Below, one piece after another: positions 13,918 through 15,664 of a stretch of 15,664 nt of DNA (the first letter of the stretch is position 1; every line of letters starts with the position of its first letter). A model generated the notes under the pieces. That model searched no databases and was not told the DNA's origin. It saw only the letters and a list, made by a program, of their open reading frames with translations. The translations under genes and the position numbers were made by a program. The DNA comes from Balneolales bacterium. GTDB taxonomy: Bacteria > Bacteroidota > Rhodothermia > Balneolales > Natronogracilivirgulaceae. The stretch is from contig SLLW01000280.1 of the NCBI GenBank assembly GCA_007133875.1, positions 1-15,664 on the forward strand, in the 5' to 3' direction.

Positions 13918-15664
13918 ATGCTTCAATCCAAGCAAGAAAAGCGGACTGTTGTCTCAATTCGAATTTTACAAATTACGATACTGACCATTTTATTGGTTTT
14001 GGCAGGCAGGTTAGTACAACTGCAAATCATTGAACACGAAACTTACGGCCCGTTAAGTTTAGCCAACAGTGTACGTCAGGAAAGTGTTAATCCGGCCCGG
14101 GGACTCATTTTCGACCGGTCCGGAAGAATGCTTGTTGATAATCAACCTATTTATACCATTACGGTAACACCGGCCAGTTTTGATCCCGAAACCATACCCC
14201 TGCTCGCCGAATACCTTGATGTGCCTCCGCAATTGGTTGAAGAACGCATCCAGGCAGCACGCAGCTTCTCCTGGCATCGTCCTTCCCGAATTTTTTCCGA
14301 TATCAGTTTTCAAAGTTTTTCCCGGATTCAGGAAAATATCTGGAAACTACCGGGGATTGGCCATTTTGTGGAATCCAAACGTCATTATCCCACCGATATC
14401 AAAGCTTCTCATATACTCGGTTACCTCAGTGAAGTAACCCGCCAGGAATACAACAGCTCAAACCGTTACCAGATGGGTGACAAAGCGGGACGCAGCGGAC
14501 TCGAATTCGTTTATGAACAGAACCTGCGGGGAGACCTCGGCTCCCGTTACATGCGTGTCAATGCACTTGGCCAGGCACTTGGGCCACATGAAGACGCCAG
14601 TATGGGGAGAAGTCCGGTAAAAGGTGCTGATTTGTACACACACATCGATCCGGACCTACAGCTGCTTGGTGAAGAACTAATGGAGGGGAAAATCGGGGGT
14701 ATCGTTGCCATGGATCCAAATAACGGAGCCGTTCTCGCACTTGTCAGTTCTCCACAATTTGAAGTAAACCGTCTCTCTGGCAGAATTGACCTGGAGTACT
14801 GGATGTCCCTCCAGGCTGATTCGACAAACCCGATTTTTAACCGCGCCATATCAACCATGCAACCTCCGGGATCCACGATTAAACCGCTTATGGGATTAAT
14901 CGGACTTGATTTCGGAATTGTAAACCCTGAAACGGAGATCATATGCCGGGGTGGTTTCACACGCGGACGTTTATATCGCTGCACCCGGGAACATGGACGA
15001 CAAAACCTGGAACAGGCGATCAAGAATTCATGTAACACCTATTTCTTCTCCCTGATGAACACCACCATGGGCCAATTTGGACTTAATGCATGGCACAGAC
15101 ATGCCAGTACATTCGGGTTGGGCCAGCACACTCATATCGATCTTCCTAATGAACGGCGGGGAATTTTGCCCGACAGTGCTTATTACAACACACATTTTGG
15201 CGGCCCAAGGGAATGGGGCACCGGCGATCTGATCAGTGTTGGGGTTGGACAGGGTACTTTCTCCAGTTCACCCTTGCAGATGGCCCAGATGGTTTCGCTA
15301 ATTGCAAATGACGGCTACCGGGTTCGTCCCCATATCGTTGACCGAATTACATATCCCGACGGGTCGGCCGAGGTAACCATTCCAATGGAGAAAGAGCGAA
15401 TCCCATGGGTCAACGATGAGCATATGAAAGTAATCCAACATGGGATGAGACTTGCTGTTTCTGAAGGATCCGGTCGTTTTTATGCCGATATCCAGGATAT
15501 AGAAGTTGCTGGAAAAACCGGTACCGCCCAAAATCCACACGGTAATAATCATGGCTGGTTTATCGCTTATGCCCCTTATGACAATCCAGAAATTGCTATA
15601 GCCGTATTGGTGGAAAATGCCGGTTATGGTTCGATATCCGCGGCACCCATCGCCGGCCTTATGA
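13918..15664 (+). CDS. mrdA: Penicillin-binding protein 2 (elongasome transpeptidase), cut by the window edge
   Basis: PBP2 cross-links new peptidoglycan during cell elongation, with the RodA glycosyltransferase as partner. The frame is open from ATG 13918 to the last base (582 codons), and family length suggests a few dozen residues are missing. There is one N-terminal membrane anchor at about 12-31, then the dimerisation-domain motif RGLIFDRSG (61-69) and the linker ending near 230. The transpeptidase domain carries the active-site S319 and K322 (STIK), the SCN triad (371-373) and KTGTA (533-537). The GFTRGRLYRC insert (346-355) before the SxN motif is of the kind seen in PBP2 rather than PBP3. 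A rodA gene would be expected next. It is the last visible gene of the mreBCD operon. Confidence 0.96.
   Translation, partial: MLQSKQEKRTVVSIRILQITILTILLVLAGRLVQLQIIEHETYGPLSLANSVRQESVNPARGLIFDRSGRMLVDNQPIYTITVTPASFDPETIPLLAEYLDVPPQLVEERIQAARSFSWHRPSRIFSDISFQSFSRIQENIWKLPGIGHFVESKRHYPTDIKASHILGYLSEVTRQEYNSSNRYQMGDKAGRSGLEFVYEQNLRGDLGSRYMRVNALGQALGPHEDASMGRSPVKGADLYTHIDPDLQLLGEELMEGKIGGIVAMDPNNGAVLALVSSPQFEVNRLSGRIDLEYWMSLQADSTNPIFNRAISTMQPPGSTIKPLMGLIGLDFGIVNPETEIICRGGFTRGRLYRCTREHGRQNLEQAIKNSCNTYFFSLMNTTMGQFGLNAWHRHASTFGLGQHTHIDLPNERRGILPDSAYYNTHFGGPREWGTGDLISVGVGQGTFSSSPLQMAQMVSLIANDGYRVRPHIVDRITYPDGSAEVTIPMEKERIPWVNDEHMKVIQHGMRLAVSEGSGRFYADIQDIEVAGKTGTAQNPHGNNHGWFIAYAPYDNPEIAIAVLVENAGYGSISAAPIAGLM

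Noticed and set aside
1..15664. CRISPR arrays, tRNA or rRNA genes, transposases, integrase or attachment sites
   Set aside because: I found no regularly spaced repeats, no tRNA-like cloverleaf segment, and no open frame with transposase or integrase motifs. Gene content and base composition are even across the window.

Overview
The window is a gene-dense bacterial chromosome segment of roughly 50% GC, with no tRNA, rRNA, CRISPR array or insertion sequence that I could find. It suggests a member of the Bacteroidota/FCB assemblage, most likely a Balneolota/Rhodothermota-type lineage. This is an inference from three things: purH directly upstream of mreB-mreC-mreD-mrdA (an order I know from Bacteroidota), a Bacteroidota-style PurN, and the scarcity of Shine-Dalgarno sequences. 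The few promoters that can be read look sigma70-like (TTGACT-16-TATAAT; TTGGTA-17-TATATT) rather than the TAnnTTTG type of Bacteroides.

Layout. 1-1160 (minus): a pyrimidine-nucleoside phosphorylase gene whose reading frame is interrupted by one in-frame TAG at 210-212; homology continues on both sides and runs off the left edge. 1300-2274: a good promoter, a membrane-anchored low-complexity protein of unknown function, and a possible 49-residue small ORF packed against its neighbours. 2276-4173: a two-gene ABC transporter (ten-helix permease plus ATPase, overlapping by ATGA). 4204-4965 (minus): a TatD-family metal-dependent DNase, convergent with the ABC genes. 4966-5319: a 354-bp intergenic region with a short repeated motif and the recA promoter.

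5320-15664 is one long co-oriented block. recA is followed by a hairpin with a short U-run, then recX, an AI-2E/PerM-family membrane protein, LD-carboxypeptidase (murein recycling), purN and purH (purine synthesis), and the cell-elongation genes mreB, mreC, mreD and mrdA (PBP2). mrdA runs off the right edge, and rodA would be expected next. Most junctions from recX to purN, and mreC/mreD, overlap or are separated by fewer than 20 bases, so co-transcription is likely; gaps of 48-110 bp precede purH and mreB.

Most of this is conserved housekeeping content. The observations most worth following are the in-frame TAG in the phosphorylase gene; the fact that the other two TAG-terminated genes (recA, mreD) are each followed in the same frame, with no other type of stop, by the next gene; and the uncharacterised membrane-protein/small-ORF/ABC cluster at 1.3-4.2 kb. 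I do not see a clear novel defence or mobile system here.
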